Positions 27,999 through 37,553 are shown, counted from the first letter of the stretch. The stretch is 64,000 nucleotides of DNA from Jaenimonas drosophilae (GCA_030849065.1 JASAON010001655.1:150491-214490), one strand, 5' to 3'. The notes: generated by a model not told the origin, from the letters alone. A program made the numbers and translations.

Positions 27999-28913
27999 CT
28001 AGTGCGTTTTGTTGAGGGGTTCGCCGATCTTCACGTTTGCCATACGCTCCAGCACTCCAACCACGGCGGAGTTATCCAGATCCCCTTCACCGTGCTGGAG
28101 CATGGATTGGTAGAGCTGGGCATTCACCGCGGTGGAGGGCATCGGGGCGCCAAACTCCTTGGAGCTGTCCATCACAATGCTGAGATCCTTGCTCTGGAGT
28201 GCCGCCTTGAAGCCTGGGGTACGGTTGCCCGCAAACAACCGGTCGGGTTTGTTGTCCAGGGTCCAACACTGTGCCGCTCCACCCTTGACGGCCTCAATCA
28301 CCTTGGCTCCATCAACCCCACACTTCTCGGAGAAGACGAGCATCTCCCCCATGGCCACCATTTGTGCCGCCACCATAATCTGGTTGGCCGCCTTGCACAC
28401 CTGCCCCGCCCCGGCATCCCCAATGTGCGTTACCTTCTTGCCCATGGCCAACAAGATGGGCATCACCGTCGCAAGGGCGGCGGCATCTCCACCCACCATG
28501 ATGGAGAGGGTCCCGTTGCGAGCACCGATATCCCCGCCAGACACGGGGGCATCCAAGGCACGCACCTGCTTCTCCACCCACAGACGCTCCGCCATCTCAC
28601 GTGCGGCGGAGGGCTTGATGGTGCTATTATCCACGACGATGGAGCCGGGACGGATGCCCTCGGCAACACCCTTGGCACCAAACATGATGGCGAGCACATC
28701 GGGTGAGTCGCTGAGGTTCGTGAAGACCACGTCAACCTCCGCAGCGAGTGCCGCTGGGGTGGCACATTGGGTTGCGCCAGCAGCCACCACCTCCGCACAC
28801 TTGGAAGCCGTACGATTCCATACCCACACTGGGAAGCCAGCCTTCAGGATGTTGAGGGCCATGGACTTGCCCATCAGTCCAAGGCCAATGTACCCCACCT
28901 TCAGTCCTGACAT
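27999..28913 (-). CDS. 3-hydroxyisobutyrate dehydrogenase-family NAD(P)-dependent enzyme
   Basis: A 304-residue beta-hydroxyacid dehydrogenase. The Rossmann motif GYIGLGLMGKSMALNI is at residues 7-22 with WNRT at the end of the second strand. The substrate motif DAPVSGGDIGARNGTLSIMVGG lies near 123-145. The catalytic Lys region GAGQVCKAANQI near 170 is intact, followed by KDLSIVMDSSKEFGAPMP. The family oxidises 3-hydroxyisobutyrate (valine breakdown) or reduces glyoxylate and succinic semialdehyde. No presequence is seen with the start at 28913, so a cytosolic glyoxylate reductase-like role is as likely as a mitochondrial one. Confidence 0.93.
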   Translation of the reverse strand: MSGLKVGYIGLGLMGKSMALNILKAGFPVWVWNRTASKCAEVVAAGATQCATPAALAAEVDVVFTNLSDSPDVLAIMFGAKGVAEGIRPGSIVVDNSTIKPSAAREMAERLWVEKQVRALDAPVSGGDIGARNGTLSIMVGGDAAALATVMPILLAMGKKVTHIGDAGAGQVCKAANQIMVAAQMVAMGEMLVFSEKCGVDGAKVIEAVKGGAAQCWTLDNKPDRLFAGNRTPGFKAALQSKDLSIVMDSSKEFGAPMPSTAVNAQLYQSMLQHGEGDLDNSAVVGVLERMANVKIGEPLNKTH

Positions 28914-29086
28914 GTGTGTGTGTGTGTGGGTGTGTTTGAGCTGTAGTGTGATGAATAGCCTTTGGTTGTGATGCAAGGAACAAGAGAAAGAGAGAGTGAA
29001 CGTGCTTAGGGTACAACAACATCAGATTGGGAGAAGTGAAAAAAACTTGTACGTTTGGTCTTCACGATTAGCTTGGTTGTGTGTAG

Positions 29087-30562
29087 CTAGCCAAGCCGAT
29101 AGAACTCCCGCTTCACCTGTGGAGGCAGTCCATCGAACATGGCCACGGGAGGGATCTCCACCACCTCCTCAATCCCCTCCTTCGCCACCATCTCCATCGT
29201 GTAGGGCTCAAGCTTGCTGTAGAAGGAGTGCATCGCAATGATGGGTATCTTGGACGAGATGCCAGACCGCGCGCGCACATGATTGAGATGATTGGCGTAG
29301 CCCTTTGCGTGCATAAAGACAAACACACGTACGGGGAGCTTCTCGTGAGATGCACCCCCACGGCATCGGCGGATGATGTCCAAGTACTGCTGGCGGTCGG
29401 CCGCGGAGGGGTTCGTGTTGTCCACGACGAAGGACCTCCCCGCCTTCCACAGGTCTGTGGCCAGGGCGAGGCACTTGTCTTTGCTCTTGAGTGTGTCGCG
29501 GTTGATGTGGAGGTAGCCAAAGGGCTGAAAACAACGCCGGTAAAAGGTTGTCTTCCCTGAGCTGGGTGGGCCCACAAGGAGAATCATCTCCTGCACACCG
29601 GCACGTGCCAGGTTGGGTGCCCCCTGCGCACCACAGGGGTGGAGCTCCACCTCATTCACGGCTGTGGCGGTCAAACGCCGCACACGAAGACCTGCGTAGG
29701 AGGTTGGTAGAGCAGAAAGCATATCGGGGCCGACCTCGCCCCAGCTAAATGGCGCCTCTGGGGTCTCCGCCTTCTTCCGGACATCAGAGAGGAGGCCCTC
29801 ACGTACATCTGTGGTGCTTCCTTCCGTGGATGCTGGGCTCAGAAGCTGCGGCCAAGACGTCAGAAACCACTCCTCCGGTGTCAGGAAGGGAATACGCAGG
29901 TTGTAGGCAAACTGGCGATCTGTGCAGGCAAAGTCCTTGGCCCGACCTGCCAAGGTGCGTATGCTGCGGCCAGCAGCATCACCAACGTAGAAACTGCGCA
30001 TCTCCACACACTTCTGCGTGGCCGCAACCCCAGCGGCTGACTCCACGCAGTCTTGCACAGCACTCCAGAGCGCCACACTCGGCTTTCTCCACACATCATC
30101 CTTGGTGGCCATGAGCGCCACACATTGGATCTCGGCTGCCTTGGCCACCCGCACCACTTTCTCCTGCAGTGCCTCGGCCTTGGCCGCATTCCACCCACGC
30201 TGGCACACCTTGGACTGATTGCTGAGTACCACAATCAGGAATCCGGCCTCGTACAGAAGCTTGAGGTAGCGAGGGACATTGGGGTGAATAAACTTCCAGT
30301 CATTTGGATCATCCTTGGCGAAGACGGCACCACTGGCGGGCATGATGAGCGCATCATCAAGATCAAAGGCGGCCACCATCACAGGAAGAGAGGTTGCTGT
30401 GGTGCTTGCTGCCAGCGCAGCGCGCGAGACCATGCCAGGAGTTGGTGGGAGGAGCAGGATGGAGCGGTCATGGAGGGTGGCCCACTGCTGCGCTTGACAG
30501 GTGTGCTCCTCCTTCTTGGTGATGGCCACCAATGGTGGCGATGGACTTCGGCTCCTCTTCAT
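29087..30562 (-). CDS. PNKP: Polynucleotide kinase 3'-phosphatase
   Basis: A 491-residue bifunctional DNA end-processing enzyme: it removes 3' phosphates and adds 5' phosphates. The HAD phosphatase domain (about 60-225) starts with FDLDDALI, keeping both catalytic Asp residues but with DA where most members have GT, then VVLSNQS, WRKPS and YVGDAAGR...FACTDRQFAYNL. The kinase domain (about 325-491) has LLVGPPSSGKTTF and INRDTLKS, then VVDNTNPS. There is no N-terminal FHA domain as in animal PNKP, so recruitment to XRCC1/XRCC4 by that route is not expected. A short basic start (MKRSRSP) could be nuclear-targeting. Confidence 0.94.
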   Translation of the reverse strand: MKRSRSPSPPLVAITKKEEHTCQAQQWATLHDRSILLLPPTPGMVSRAALAASTTATSLPVMVAAFDLDDALIMPASGAVFAKDDPNDWKFIHPNVPRYLKLLYEAGFLIVVLSNQSKVCQRGWNAAKAEALQEKVVRVAKAAEIQCVALMATKDDVWRKPSVALWSAVQDCVESAAGVAATQKCVEMRSFYVGDAAGRSIRTLAGRAKDFACTDRQFAYNLRIPFLTPEEWFLTSWPQLLSPASTEGSTTDVREGLLSDVRKKAETPEAPFSWGEVGPDMLSALPTSYAGLRVRRLTATAVNEVELHPCGAQGAPNLARAGVQEMILLVGPPSSGKTTFYRRCFQPFGYLHINRDTLKSKDKCLALATDLWKAGRSFVVDNTNPSAADRQQYLDIIRRCRGGASHEKLPVRVFVFMHAKGYANHLNHVRARSGISSKIPIIAMHSFYSKLEPYTMEMVAKEGIEEVVEIPPVAMFDGLPPQVKREFYRLG

Positions 30563-30568
30563 CGCAAC

Positions 30569-30632
30569 CTATCGCAGGATGGCAAACAACATAGAAGAGA
30601 GGTGATGAGGGGGGTGGGGGCAGGGAGGAGAT
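30569..30632 (-). promoter_or_regulatory. Trans-splice acceptor for the PNKP gene
   Basis: A C/T-rich tract (minus strand, about 30592-30630) precedes GATAG at 30569-30573, leaving a 6-base leader before the ATG at 30562. A CAG-free stretch lies between apart from short alternatives. Confidence 0.5.
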
Positions 30633-30738
30633 GCCACACGTACCTGCACACCGAACAACAGTATACCCGCCTGTGCCATAAAAAAATGTTTTTGGTGTTT
30701 GTGTGGCAAACAAACAACCACAGGAGCAACCACAAACC

Positions 30739-32037
30739 TTAGTAGTCACTCGCAAGCAGAGTTTCCGAGGGGAAACAACGTTGAAGCATCTCATTGTACC
30801 GTGTGCGTAAGTGTATGTAAATGTCTGGGCGTTCCTTTCTCCGTTCGTAGTAGACCCCATGCCGTTGTGCGGCGTGCTTTGCTTGACTGCCAATTGTGTG
30901 CAGCATGTGCCACAGTACCTTGGCAGAGACCCAGTTGATGCCCCATTGCGGTATTTTTGGAATCTGTGGATCCACCGCCACGATGAAGGAGATGCGCGTC
31001 TTCCGTGGGCTCACCATCTCCATCGAGAAGCCTCCCTGCGCAACCTTGGCACGTACCGTCTTGCCTGTGCAATGTGGATCTGCAATACCTTCAGGCAGTG
31101 GTTCCGTTCGCTCGTCAAGACCTCGTGCCACAATTACAATGCGCTGGTTGTGCTCCAAATCATCCATGCCGTACCCAAGAAACAAAATGTCGCGGTCCTT
31201 GAAGGGCCACGGTGAGTGCAGCACAAAGTAGGCCGCCTTGTGAAAGCGTGAGATCTCCCCAAGTGGTTGCGATCGTGTGCAGAAGGGGAACCACTCCGAG
31301 TAGAGGTCCAGCTCCAGCAGCACACAACAGGCATAAATGAGGCTGACATCCACGCATGCCGCTGCCTTGAAGAAGTGGCTGCCCGAGCTGGGGTCATGAC
31401 GGTACCACAGACCCCCATCTTTTTCCTCTCGGATGGAGGTCCAGCTTGTGTGGTCTGCCAAGTCCTTGGAGAGGGCCGTACAGGCCGTTAACCGCCGCTG
31501 AGATTCGGAAAACATATGAGATTGACGCACATAATTAATGACGTTGATGAATGCGTGCAGCAAACGTGTGTTCCACGCAAGTGATGGAGTTGTAGATGAT
31601 GATAGTGATGAGGTCAAAGTGGGAGTTGGAGGCTCACCATTTGTGGGCAGCTCCTCCTCCACATCACCGTTTACATGATCCTCGACAGGACGTGCCGAAC
31701 ATCCATTTGAATGAGATGAAGGGGGGTGTGGAGATGATCCACTGTTGCCATCGTCATAGCACCCGTCTGTGGCAGGCTTCAGACCATCGGCCAGGTCGAA
31801 GAGCTCCTGCAGTTCGTGCACCACCTCGGCATGCCGCTCATCCTGGTAGAGTTGGTCGATGCGATGCAGCACAACGTCCAACTTGTCTCGTAGAGGGCGA
31901 CGCTCATCCAGCCTTGACATCAACGAATGAAATTCCTCACTTCGGAGGTCCGGTGAGTGGTAGAGACACTCCGAGCAACACTCAGACTTCATTGCATCAT
32001 GCTTCAGGGAAGAATGAGAGTTGTGCCGTGAACGCAT
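30739..32037 (-). CDS. START-domain lipid-binding protein
   Basis: A 432-residue protein. The N-terminal part has a helical region (about 40-75) and Ser/Pro-rich linkers. About residues 185-400 read as a START domain: ELDLYSEWFPFCTRSQPLGE, HKAAYFVLHSPWPFKDRDILFLGYGMDDLE and a final long helix NWVSAKVLWHMLHTIG that caps the lipid pocket in the family. START proteins carry or sense lipids; the ligand is not predictable here. The 32064 frame start is TTG, so the ATG at 32037 is used, 28 bases after the acceptor AG. Confidence 0.9.
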   Translation of the reverse strand: MRSRHNSHSSLKHDAMKSECCSECLYHSPDLRSEEFHSLMSRLDERRPLRDKLDVVLHRIDQLYQDERHAEVVHELQELFDLADGLKPATDGCYDDGNSGSSPHPPSSHSNGCSARPVEDHVNGDVEEELPTNGEPPTPTLTSSLSSSTTPSLAWNTRLLHAFINVINYVRQSHMFSESQRRLTACTALSKDLADHTSWTSIREEKDGGLWYRHDPSSGSHFFKAAACVDVSLIYACCVLLELDLYSEWFPFCTRSQPLGEISRFHKAAYFVLHSPWPFKDRDILFLGYGMDDLEHNQRIVIVARGLDERTEPLPEGIADPHCTGKTVRAKVAQGGFSMEMVSPRKTRISFIVAVDPQIPKIPQWGINWVSAKVLWHMLHTIGSQAKHAAQRHGVYYERRKERPDIYIHLRTRYNEMLQRCFPSETLLASDY

Positions 32038-32065
32038 GCACACACGAGCGGCGATTCCCCACAAC

Positions 32066-32093
32066 CTGATAAGAGAAAGAGAGAGAGAGAGAA
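32066..32093 (-). promoter_or_regulatory. Trans-splice acceptor for the START gene
   Basis: On the minus strand TTCTCTCTCTCTCTCTTTCTC is followed by TTATCAG (AG at 32066-32067). A textbook acceptor. Confidence 0.75.
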
Positions 32094-32243
32094 CAGAGCA
32101 AGCAGTGAAAGTACAAGCAGTTAACCTTCATGTGTACCTGCCGGAGTACTGACAACTTGTCTCAGAAACATGCAACATGGCGAGATTTGTGAAGATGCCG
32201 GCCCACTTGTCTTTTTTTTGTTAGATGATCGATCTTGAGATCC

Positions 32244-33884
32244 TTACTTCTGACCCCCATCCCGTTCATTCCGCAACGACTGAATGTGCTGCTTCAGTTC
32301 GGTTTGTAGCAGCTCCAGCTTCTTGGAGAGCCCAAAGGTTGCCTTGAACACCTTTTGGAAGTCTTGAGTTGACATGGAGAGAAAGACGGGAACATCAATC
32401 TCTTGCTTCTCCAAACACTTGACAAGACCAGCCAAGTTCTTCTTCATGAAGATGCTCGTGAGGAGTTGCACACCAGCCGCACCCTCCATCTCCTCATCAT
32501 CCCCCACAGACTCCCTCTCCACCTGAGGACGTTGCCCGGCAGGCTTTGGAGATGCACGTGGCGGTGTTGGCTCTGACGTCACTGTCGTTGGTGGCAGCGC
32601 ACGCGCACTGGCCGTGAGACAGCAACTGAGATGCCCCAAGGGAGAATTGGAGTCCTCCGCCCAGTGGTGGATGTCCTGGAGAATATCATCCTCCGTTGCC
32701 TCGGCGGAGCGCTGCTCACGAAGGAGTTCCTCCACCAACCTGCGGCTCACCGCCGCACTCCATCGTCTTGTATCGAGGGAGGTATCTGTTTCCAAACGTT
32801 TGGCGAGTCGACTGCGAAGCTCCTCCAACCTCACGGCACTCCGCTCCAGCGCTCGGCCAAACGAATCCGCATCTCCAGGGAACTCCCCAAAGCTGGAGGA
32901 GCACACACGTTGAGTGTACGGAATACGCTTGAGGGTGGAGATGAGCGACGCTGTGGAGCTCATGCTGTCAAAGTGGTGCAGCACCGGGCTCGTTCGGGCA
33001 TCTCCGTACTGAACGTGCAGCAGGTGGGGTGATGGGAGGATGGTGTCTGCGCGGCACTCTCGAAGAAGGCGAGGCATCCAAGGCAAGCGCAGCGCAGCAT
33101 CTCCAATGTGGGCACACTGAAAGGCCGTATCAAAATAAACCACACGGCGGGGTTCAAAGTGTGCTGGAAGAGTGTTCTTGCCGGTCTTGGAATTGGATGC
33201 GGGTGTAGGATACGCACGCAACTTGCGTCGTCCCTGTGCATCTCCAAGTGGCAGCTCAGCATCTCCACTGACCTCCGTGATGCGATCCGCCGGGATTCCA
33301 GCAAAGGTTAGTGTGTTGGACACAATTTCCGCGGTGGAGGGATGGGCGTTGCGAATCATGGCCTTCTTGACGCCATGAAAGAAGGTCTCGTCGCTCAGCA
33401 GTGCCCGTCCAAACGCACTGCACGAGATGGTGGCTGCTGGATATGCCTGCAGAAGGGTGTGAAGGACCATGGGGGTGGTGGGGTGGACCTCTGGAAGTGC
33501 CACCAAGGTGAGGTTGTTGAGGTGTTCTGCATGCTTCTCCATAAAGCGGCGTACCTGATCCACTGTGTGCAGCTTCGGGAGTCCGACCATGGCACGTGTG
33601 ATGGCCGAGGCATCTCGAAACTGCAGGTCCTCGAAGGATGTGCTGCTCAACATGTAGGAGCCATGGCTGTGTGGTGGGAGGGTGGATGTTGCATCATCGT
33701 CAATGCTAGAGTCAAGCAAACGCGTGGAGTGGCGCTGGAGGGTGGTCTTGGCCCCGCTCTCTCGTTGCATATCACAGGTAACATACAAGGAAGGTGGGGC
33801 ATGACGCAGGTACGGAGGTGCCAGACGCAGCGCCTGGACACGGCTGCGAAGGGTGTTCTGCCGCCATGTGTGTGTGCGCTGCAT
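32244..33884 (-). CDS. Degenerate metallo-beta-lactamase-like protein with SAM-like tail
   Basis: A 546-residue protein. The first 35 residues (MQRTHTWRQNTLRSRVQALRL) are basic, suggesting mitochondrial targeting. About residues 75-300 have the strand/helix pattern of a metallo-beta-lactamase fold (LTLVALPEVHPTTPMVLHTLLQAYP where HxHxDH would be; later RRVVYFDTAFQCAHIGDAALRLP where the metal-bridging Asp segment would be), but the metal His/Asp set is missing. A low-complexity Pro/Ser linker follows. The last 65 residues (LAGLVKCLEKQEIDVPVFLSMS...FGLSKKLELL) look like a SAM protein-interaction domain. Both domain calls are by pattern and need structure prediction. Confidence 0.75.
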   Translation of the reverse strand: MQRTHTWRQNTLRSRVQALRLAPPYLRHAPPSLYVTCDMQRESGAKTTLQRHSTRLLDSSIDDDATSTLPPHSHGSYMLSSTSFEDLQFRDASAITRAMVGLPKLHTVDQVRRFMEKHAEHLNNLTLVALPEVHPTTPMVLHTLLQAYPAATISCSAFGRALLSDETFFHGVKKAMIRNAHPSTAEIVSNTLTFAGIPADRITEVSGDAELPLGDAQGRRKLRAYPTPASNSKTGKNTLPAHFEPRRVVYFDTAFQCAHIGDAALRLPWMPRLLRECRADTILPSPHLLHVQYGDARTSPVLHHFDSMSSTASLISTLKRIPYTQRVCSSSFGEFPGDADSFGRALERSAVRLEELRSRLAKRLETDTSLDTRRWSAAVSRRLVEELLREQRSAEATEDDILQDIHHWAEDSNSPLGHLSCCLTASARALPPTTVTSEPTPPRASPKPAGQRPQVERESVGDDEEMEGAAGVQLLTSIFMKKNLAGLVKCLEKQEIDVPVFLSMSTQDFQKVFKATFGLSKKLELLQTELKQHIQSLRNERDGGQK

Positions 33885-34206
33885 ATCGGCAGAGCTCAGT
33901 CAAGCAGATGCTACCAAACAAAACAAGACGAAGAAGGGCGAAGGAAGAAGAAGGAGTAAGTAGCAGCGACCCTGCCCTCGGACACTGTACATGAGGTTGA
34001 TGCTCAAGTTGTTGTGGAGGCAATGACATCCTACCCCCACATTCACCAAAAAAAATGCGTTATGAGAGCATAACAAACCCACACACAACCGCCCAGAAAA
34101 CTGGAATGGAATGTGCGTTGGTGTTTGCATGTAGAGAAGGAGTGCGTGTGCCACGGAAACACCTCTTCTCATGCGGCCATTTCTTTTGAGGGAAGATCCA
34201 GCCTAT
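33885..34206 (-). other. Intergenic upstream of the MBL/SAM-like gene
   Basis: Holds purine-rich sequence at about 33925-33960 (TTCTTC-type tract on the minus strand, likely acceptor region) and A-runs near 34050. It includes the 3' UTR of the small membrane protein gene. No other gene is seen. Confidence 0.5.
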
Positions 34207-34560
34207 TCACTTCCTCCACGGCTCCTTCTGCGACTTGGCGTAGTATCCGCCAAAACCTCCGAGAAGGAGGCCCATGACCGCGCCAAAGGACGTGCCGCTT
34301 CCCTCACTACTCTCAATAACGCAGAGTGCCCCACTGGTGGTGGCGGCGGCAATGGTTGCCGCCCCGAGGGTGGGAGAGACGGGGGTGACGATCAGGTGGA
34401 AGAGGCCAATTGTGGTCGTGGAGGTGAGGAAGGCGCTGAAGGCACCGAGCATCAACTTGTCCGTGAAGTTACGTTGGCTGAGACACATGGGCGAGGCCAT
34501 CATACTCGTGGCAGCAAAGCCAGCACGGGCTGGTGCTACGATTGTTGCACGACGAAGCAT
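34207..34560 (-). CDS. Small mitochondrial membrane protein
   Basis: A 117-residue protein. The N-terminus MLRRATIVAPARAGFAATSMM is presequence-like. Three weakly hydrophobic Gly/Ala/Thr-rich segments follow (about 36-58, 66-83 and 92-108, the last GAVMGLLLGGFGGYYA), and the protein ends in a short charged tail (KSQKEPWRK). The shape suggests a small inner-membrane subunit of a respiratory or import complex; I do not recognise which. The ATG at 34560 is directly preceded by CAG. Confidence 0.8.
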   Translation of the reverse strand: MLRRATIVAPARAGFAATSMMASPMCLSQRNFTDKLMLGAFSAFLTSTTTIGLFHLIVTPVSPTLGAATIAAATTSGALCVIESSEGSGTSFGAVMGLLLGGFGGYYAKSQKEPWRK

Positions 34561-34837
34561 CTGATTTCACGTAGTTATGACGAATGTGGGTGTGTGTGTG
34601 TGTTGTGTGGCGCGATGAGAAAAAGCTCTCTCTCGGGCGTTATGGCTTGAATAGAGAAAGGAAAGAGAGTGACGGCAGTGCATTCACTAGCCACAACACA
34701 TGAATAACCAACAACAAATCAGCAGTGAGGGCTCACACCAGCACCACATGACAACAAAAGATACTCTTCTTGTTACGCGAGTGCATTGGAGAGCTCCAAC
34801 ACGTTTATTCGGCAGGCAGGCACACAACACACATTCA

Positions 34838-35890
34838 TTAGATGAAGTGAATTCCCTGCTTGTTGAAGGTGGAGAGCAGCAGCATGAGGGCCTCCTCATC
34901 CAGCGACCTGCCACGCTCCTCAAAGAGAGGATTGGAGGCCAACACGGAGTCCAGCAGCACCTTGAACTGCTCAATCGTCACGTCCGTCTTGACTTCACCA
35001 CCCTCCATCTTTTGGTAGCTGAGGTACTTGTCATAGAGCAGCTGCAGTGTGGCCTTGGTCTTGAAGATGGTGGATACCTTCTTGTTCTTGCGGTTGAAGA
35101 TGCACTTCACCATCCCATCCCAGTCCTCGAAATCCACGGACGGTGGCGGGTGTTTGGGGTCCATGCGGATCACACTCGACTCCACCTTGGGCGGCGGATT
35201 GAAGCTATTCTTGCTGATCTTCATGAGATGGCTGCACCGGGCGAGGAGCTGGGCATTGACGGACAATCGGCAGTAGGCCTCGGACTTGGGCTGGGCACAC
35301 ACACGAAGGGCAAACTCCCGCTGAAACATGAGCACCGCGCACTTGAAGGTGGGTTGCTTCAGCAGCTTGAAGATGAGGGCGGAGGAAATGGCGTAGGGGA
35401 CGTTGGCCACACATTTGTCGAAGTAGGGGAAGTCCTGCTCCAGACAGTTGCCACGCACAATCTCCAATTTGGAGGAAAGTGGGCTTCCCTGGAAGCGCTT
35501 GTGCAGCTCCGCCACCATACGCGGGTCAATCTCAAAGGCAATGACCTTCTTGGCAGCCTGGAGGAGCTTCTCCGTCAGGTTGCCCGTACCAGGGCCGATC
35601 TCCATCACAACATCGGTGGACTTGATGGCGGCCTTCTCCACAATGGCGGTAATAACGAGCGGGTTCTTGAGAATGTGCTGGCCAAAACCCTTGTTGAAGA
35701 CCATGCCAGACTGACCACCACCGGTCTTGCTGCCTTCCTTGGCAGAGGTCTTGGACTTGGTCTTGTGCCCCTGTGCTACACTCTTGCCCAAGGTGGTGAC
35801 CTTGGTGGAGAACTTCAGCTTCTTGGAGGTGGACGGAATCTGCTCCGCGCTGATGACGCCCATCGGCACCGCTCTCGGTGCTTTTGGCAT
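34838..35890 (-). CDS. DIM1: 18S rRNA dimethyladenosine transferase DIM1
   Basis: A 350-residue KsgA/Dim1-family enzyme that dimethylates two adjacent adenosines near the 3' end of small-subunit rRNA in the nucleolus. After a Lys/Ser-rich N-terminus come GQHILKNPLV, the S-adenosylmethionine motif VVMEIGPGTGNLTEKL (near 93-108), FEIDPRM, and the catalytic NVPYAISS near 161-168 (usually NLPYxISS). The C-terminal domain (FNPPPKVESSVIRMDP onward) is complete. The 60-residue basic N-terminal extension is longer than in yeast Dim1 and may direct it to the nucleolus. Confidence 0.95.
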   Translation of the reverse strand: MPKAPRAVPMGVISAEQIPSTSKKLKFSTKVTTLGKSVAQGHKTKSKTSAKEGSKTGGGQSGMVFNKGFGQHILKNPLVITAIVEKAAIKSTDVVMEIGPGTGNLTEKLLQAAKKVIAFEIDPRMVAELHKRFQGSPLSSKLEIVRGNCLEQDFPYFDKCVANVPYAISSALIFKLLKQPTFKCAVLMFQREFALRVCAQPKSEAYCRLSVNAQLLARCSHLMKISKNSFNPPPKVESSVIRMDPKHPPPSVDFEDWDGMVKCIFNRKNKKVSTIFKTKATLQLLYDKYLSYQKMEGGEVKTDVTIEQFKVLLDSVLASNPLFEERGRSLDEEALMLLLSTFNKQGIHFI

Positions 35891-36284
35891 GGTTGTGTGG
35901 GCGAAACCAAAATCCTACAGACACACAAACAGCTATCTCACACGAAACAGGAAACAACAAGAAAGAAGTAGTACCTTTTGAGGGCATGAAGAGCACACAA
36001 CGTCTGACGGGGGGGGGTCGCTTCACGTGACTGCATCCACATTCATAAAAAGAGGATCTTCATGTGCCAATCACACATAAGAAGCATGCAAGTAGAGACT
36101 AGCAATATACGCAGCCGAATGAGAGGTCACTCCCAACACGTTCAGACACACACCGTCCAATAATAGAAAACCCAGAAAACTGAAGGGACGGCACGTTCTT
36201 GCTGATCTTCCAAACACTGCATGAACGAGCGGGATATAGCGCTCAGCAACGGACTATTGACTGCATGATGTGTGCGGTTATGAA
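35891..36284 (-). other. Intergenic upstream of DIM1
   Basis: A CTGTAG acceptor-like site lies about 25 bases before the DIM1 ATG. A G-run of eight sits near 36009. The rest is A-rich 3' UTR of the VHS-like gene ending at 36285. No gene is seen. Confidence 0.5.
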
Positions 36285-37553
36285 TCACGTATCTTGCGTT
36301 TCCATAGCCAAAGAATGTGTGTGGTCAGAGTTGGCTCTCTGCGAAGTGGTCTGGGCCTCCTCTACTTCGGTGAATGCCGGCACCTCATTCCGCTCGGCTT
36401 CCAACCCACGCGCGGCGATAGAGCCATGACTCAGTTCCATCTTCACGGTGGAGGTAGAGCTGATGATGGATGCGTGCTGCTCAGCCGAGGAACTAAGCTC
36501 ACTGACAACTGCCCGGCTTGAGTCCACGCTGCCACTCATGCACTTCTCCATCTTGGCACTGCCAGTGGGTTGAACCTCGCCCAAGGAAGAAGACCCCGAA
36601 AGATGTGTGTTGGGTGATTGCTGGCCCTCGTCGCCAGCTTCCACAGGAGGAGGTGCCCCCTCATCTACATCGGCAGAGCCCACACCAAACATACCGTCAT
36701 GACGCCGACCTGCAGGGGGAGAGATTGGGGGAGAAGACCCACGACGTGCGGAGCTGCAGGACCTGCAGTGTAGGGCGGCTGGTGGATTAACATGGGAGCA
36801 CACGCGGCAGGTCCATGGCGGGTAGTTGCGCTTGATGGGAGGGGGCTTGACCTCGGACGAGTCCCCATCATGTTCCTCCGACTGCCCATCCTCCCCTTTG
36901 GGATCCAGTTCTCGTGAGCTGAGAGCAATGAAGTCGCCTTCTTCTGGGTCCCTAAAGCGGACGTGGGTCTGCCGCACGTTGAGGCAGCGCATCAAGTTTT
37001 TGTGCGTCTTCCGCTCGAATTGGTCTGCCAACACCGCCAGTGGCCGCAGATCTTCATCATCCGCGAACACGCGTCGATAATCAAGCAAGGTTAGCCGTGC
37101 GAGGTGCTGGACGCGTCGCTGCCCCGGGCTCTCCGCACGTCTCGAGGCCAACATGACTAGTTTTTCCTTCACCCCACTATTCCGTGCTACCGATACGTGA
37201 AAGGCTCGGCTGCCGCTGCTCACCATATACTCGAGCAGCAGCAGCGTGGCATATGCGCTGTCATTGTGCGAAAAGGATAGATGCTCGCACACGTTCTGCA
37301 GCACCAACTTGGAGTGCTCCTCGGCGAGCGCCAAACATGTGGCTGGGTAGTTTTTTCCTGAGTTGGATTGCACAGAATCAGCGATGGAATCCTCCTCAGT
37401 TGTTTCTTGTGCGGTTGACGCTGAGAGTGACGAACGCGTGGCGGGGTTGTGATTGTATTGTACGCGACGGAAAAAATGGACGGCTCCATGAACGTTGTTG
37501 GAGATCTTGTACTTTAGCCTCGCATCGGAGATGGCATCTCGAATAAAATGCAT
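36285..37553 (-). CDS. VHS/ENTH-like protein with RanBP2 zinc finger
   Basis: About 422 residues. ATG 37553 is used because the longer frame begins without ATG. The N-terminal 150 residues are all-helical with LVLQNVCEHLSFSHNDSAYATLLLLEYMVSSGSRAFHVSV, resembling VHS/ENTH domains of endosomal adaptors. Near residue 245-270 a RanBP2-type zinc finger fits W-x-C-x2-C-x3-N-x6-C-x2-C (WTCRVCSHVNPPAALHCRSC). The C-terminal 150 residues are Ser/Glu-rich and unstructured. Such fingers bind ubiquitin or single-stranded RNA; with a VHS-like head, ubiquitin-dependent sorting is a reasonable guess but not shown. Confidence 0.8.
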   Translation of the reverse strand: MHFIRDAISDARLKYKISNNVHGAVHFFRRVQYNHNPATRSSLSASTAQETTEEDSIADSVQSNSGKNYPATCLALAEEHSKLVLQNVCEHLSFSHNDSAYATLLLLEYMVSSGSRAFHVSVARNSGVKEKLVMLASRRAESPGQRRVQHLARLTLLDYRRVFADDEDLRPLAVLADQFERKTHKNLMRCLNVRQTHVRFRDPEEGDFIALSSRELDPKGEDGQSEEHDGDSSEVKPPPIKRNYPPWTCRVCSHVNPPAALHCRSCSSARRGSSPPISPPAGRRHDGMFGVGSADVDEGAPPPVEAGDEGQQSPNTHLSGSSSLGEVQPTGSAKMEKCMSGSVDSSRAVVSELSSSAEQHASIISSTSTVKMELSHGSIAARGLEAERNEVPAFTEVEEAQTTSQRANSDHTHSLAMETQDT

